Assembly (NCBI GenBank): GCA_038502055.1
Contig: JAXRKN010000043.1
Coordinates: 3,472,001-3,536,000 of the forward strand
DNA: 64,000 nt
From: Tanytarsus gracilentus
Taxonomy: Eukaryota > Arthropoda > Insecta > Diptera > Chironomidae
Reading direction: 5' to 3'
A program made the position numbers and the translations under genes. Below, piece after piece: positions 62,829 to 64,000 of this stretch; the first letter of the stretch is position 1; each line of letters begins with the position of its first letter. The notes beneath the pieces were generated by a model. That model was not told the origin of the DNA. It saw only the letters and a program-made list of their open reading frames with translations, and ran no database searches.

Positions 62829-63782
62829 TTTTATATCTTTTTATTTAATTTTTTTTATGATGATCTCCACTAAACTTTTTCTTCACACACACAAAAACCT
62901 TTGCGTTGGCCGTTCTAAAATTATTTCTCTTATGATATTTTCATCAAACAATTCTTTAACTCACAAAAATTTCTTTTTCTCTCTTTCACTTTAATTTATT
63001 ATTTTTTTCTTCTTATTTTTTTCGATTACCAATGGCTTTGTATTTCGCAGTCGTGATTATATGAAAATTAGCACATCTTCGCAAGCATAAGAAAAAAATC
63101 CAATAACTTTTTTTTCGTGTGCGCGATTTATGATTGAAAGGTTTTGATGATGACGAGTTAACGTGAAGAAAAAATCTGTTCAATAATTAAAAATTTCACT
63201 GCCAGTGAGGCACTTTTACACCACTTGAAAATGTTGATCGCACACCTCGACCGGACGACGAATAAAAAGAGAATGAAAGAAATCTTTTTTTCTCAACACA
63301 GTTTTACAGTTTTCAATGTCTCTCTCTTGCTCTTTTCTTATTGTAGGTGAGCGTCGTTGATGTGTCTGCGAAGGTTTTTGGTCTACCGAAATTACTCTTG
63401 TAATTTTCAAATGGAATTTAATTTTAAATTTTAATGTCATTTTTGAAATATATTTCTCAAATTGAATTTTGTTTAATTTTTGAATTGTATTTAAATCATT
63501 TTTACTTAAAATATATTTAAGTTCTACCTTTTGATGTTTTAATTTTTAATGTTCAACAGTTTAATGCTGAACGATCGAGAGAGAGAGGCGTAAAAGAATT
63601 ACAGTTTTTTGCTGAGAAATCTCAAAGAGAAATATTTTAGTTTAAACTGGTATTGGAGAAGATCTGACAAAGTTGTATGAGTGTTAAATGCAGGGTTTTA
63701 TAAACAAAAATTATAAGTCTCTAACTAGAATTTTTCAATACATATTTTATTTATTTCATTGATAAAAACTTTCAAATAGTTT
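62829..63782. other. 5' flank of the claudin-like gene and 3' flank of the next gene
   Basis: About 950 bases without supported coding exons. Probably contains the promoter of the claudin-like gene; no clear TATA/initiator pair was identified. Confidence 0.5.
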
Positions 63783-63947
63783 TTAATTTTTCATTTTCCG
63801 AATGCGAACGAAACCAGTTTCGTAGCCCAATGCATAGAAGCGATGACTTTTTTCGTTAGGATTGAAGCGAATGTGATTGACTTGAAGCTGATTTGTGAGC
63901 TCGGCGGGAGCCACTCGGAAACTTTTTGGCTTTTTGTCGGCGTTTGC
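63783..63947 (-). CDS. C-terminal exon of an unidentified gene running off the right edge
   Basis: A terminal coding exon of 55 codons (54 aa plus stop) begins after TTTTCAAAG at 63947 and ends in TAA at 63783. It reads ANADKKPKSFRVAPAELTNQ, then LQVNHIRFNPNEKSHRFYAL and GYETGFVRIRKMKN. The pattern 'H-IRFNPN...-G-E-GFVRI' looks like the last blade of a WD-type beta-propeller, and a TFIIIC subunit 2-like protein is one possibility. The codon pattern and the splice acceptor support coding, but the single short exon does not allow a firm name. Confidence 0.55.
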   Translation of the reverse strand, partial: ANADKKPKSFRVAPAELTNQLQVNHIRFNPNEKSHRFYALGYETGFVRIRKMKN

Positions 63948-64000
63948 CTTTGAAAAGGAAGTTTGAGATTAAAATACTTTAAAAATTTGTAATTAAATTA

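Overview
This is strongly AT-rich eukaryotic DNA. Genes have short GT..AG introns (mostly 50-80 bases) separated by long non-coding stretches. The gene content is insect: two Osiris (DUF1676) genes, a CLIP-type serine protease homologue, a CRAL-TRIO array, a Chip/LDB1 orthologue, a USF-type bHLH-zip factor, an insect-style fatty-acid elongase and the large subunit of ribonucleotide reductase. Small introns, AT richness and the Osiris genes suggest a dipteran, perhaps a nematoceran midge; this placement is an inference and I cannot name the species. No rRNA, tRNA, CRISPR array, viral or bacterial gene was recognised. Exon structures below were built by hand from splice sites, reading frame and family similarity.

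Layout. 1-876 (-): 5' half of an ELOVL elongase, running off the left edge. 5237-7862 (+): Chip/LDB1, ten exons, ending in the LIM-interaction domain. 10852-12028 (-): single-domain LAMP-family protein, divergent from 13101-14009 (+), a USF-like factor; an exact NRF-1-type palindrome lies between them. 14.0-31.7 kb: a gene-poor stretch with one composite repeat (about 17.5-18.5 kb). 31712-33846 (-): catalytically dead serine protease homologue in 17 coding exons, two of them only 13 and 11 nt. 38898-41659 (-): two tandem Osiris genes, each with a recognisable TATA/initiator pair. 42539-45193 (+): RnrL with a perfect E2F palindrome upstream.

45398-52607 (-): five tandem CRAL-TRIO lipid-transfer genes. 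Intron number falls along the array (7, 4, 3, 3 and 2 coding exons). The upstream regions carry GATA-type motifs, and gene 4 looks like a mosaic of genes 3 and 5. A 350-bp tandem duplication lies upstream of gene 4.

53632-62828 (-): a claudin/PMP22-like four-TM protein with a 6.9-kb intron. On the opposite strand this intron holds a truncated Kazal-domain exon pair, a short ORF resembling the end of a kinesin motor, and a 766-bp hAT-type element with an exact 8-bp target-site duplication. 63783-63947 (-): terminal exon of a gene that runs off the right edge.

Functionally this is a mosaic of unrelated loci: transcriptional control (Chip, USF), lipid metabolism and transport (ELOVL, CRAL-TRIO array), cuticle and secretory biology (Osiris pair), immunity (protease homologue) and DNA precursor synthesis (RnrL). 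The most unusual structures are the CRAL-TRIO array, the micro-exon pseudoprotease and the nested debris inside the claudin-like intron. I did not find a convincing wholly new system.
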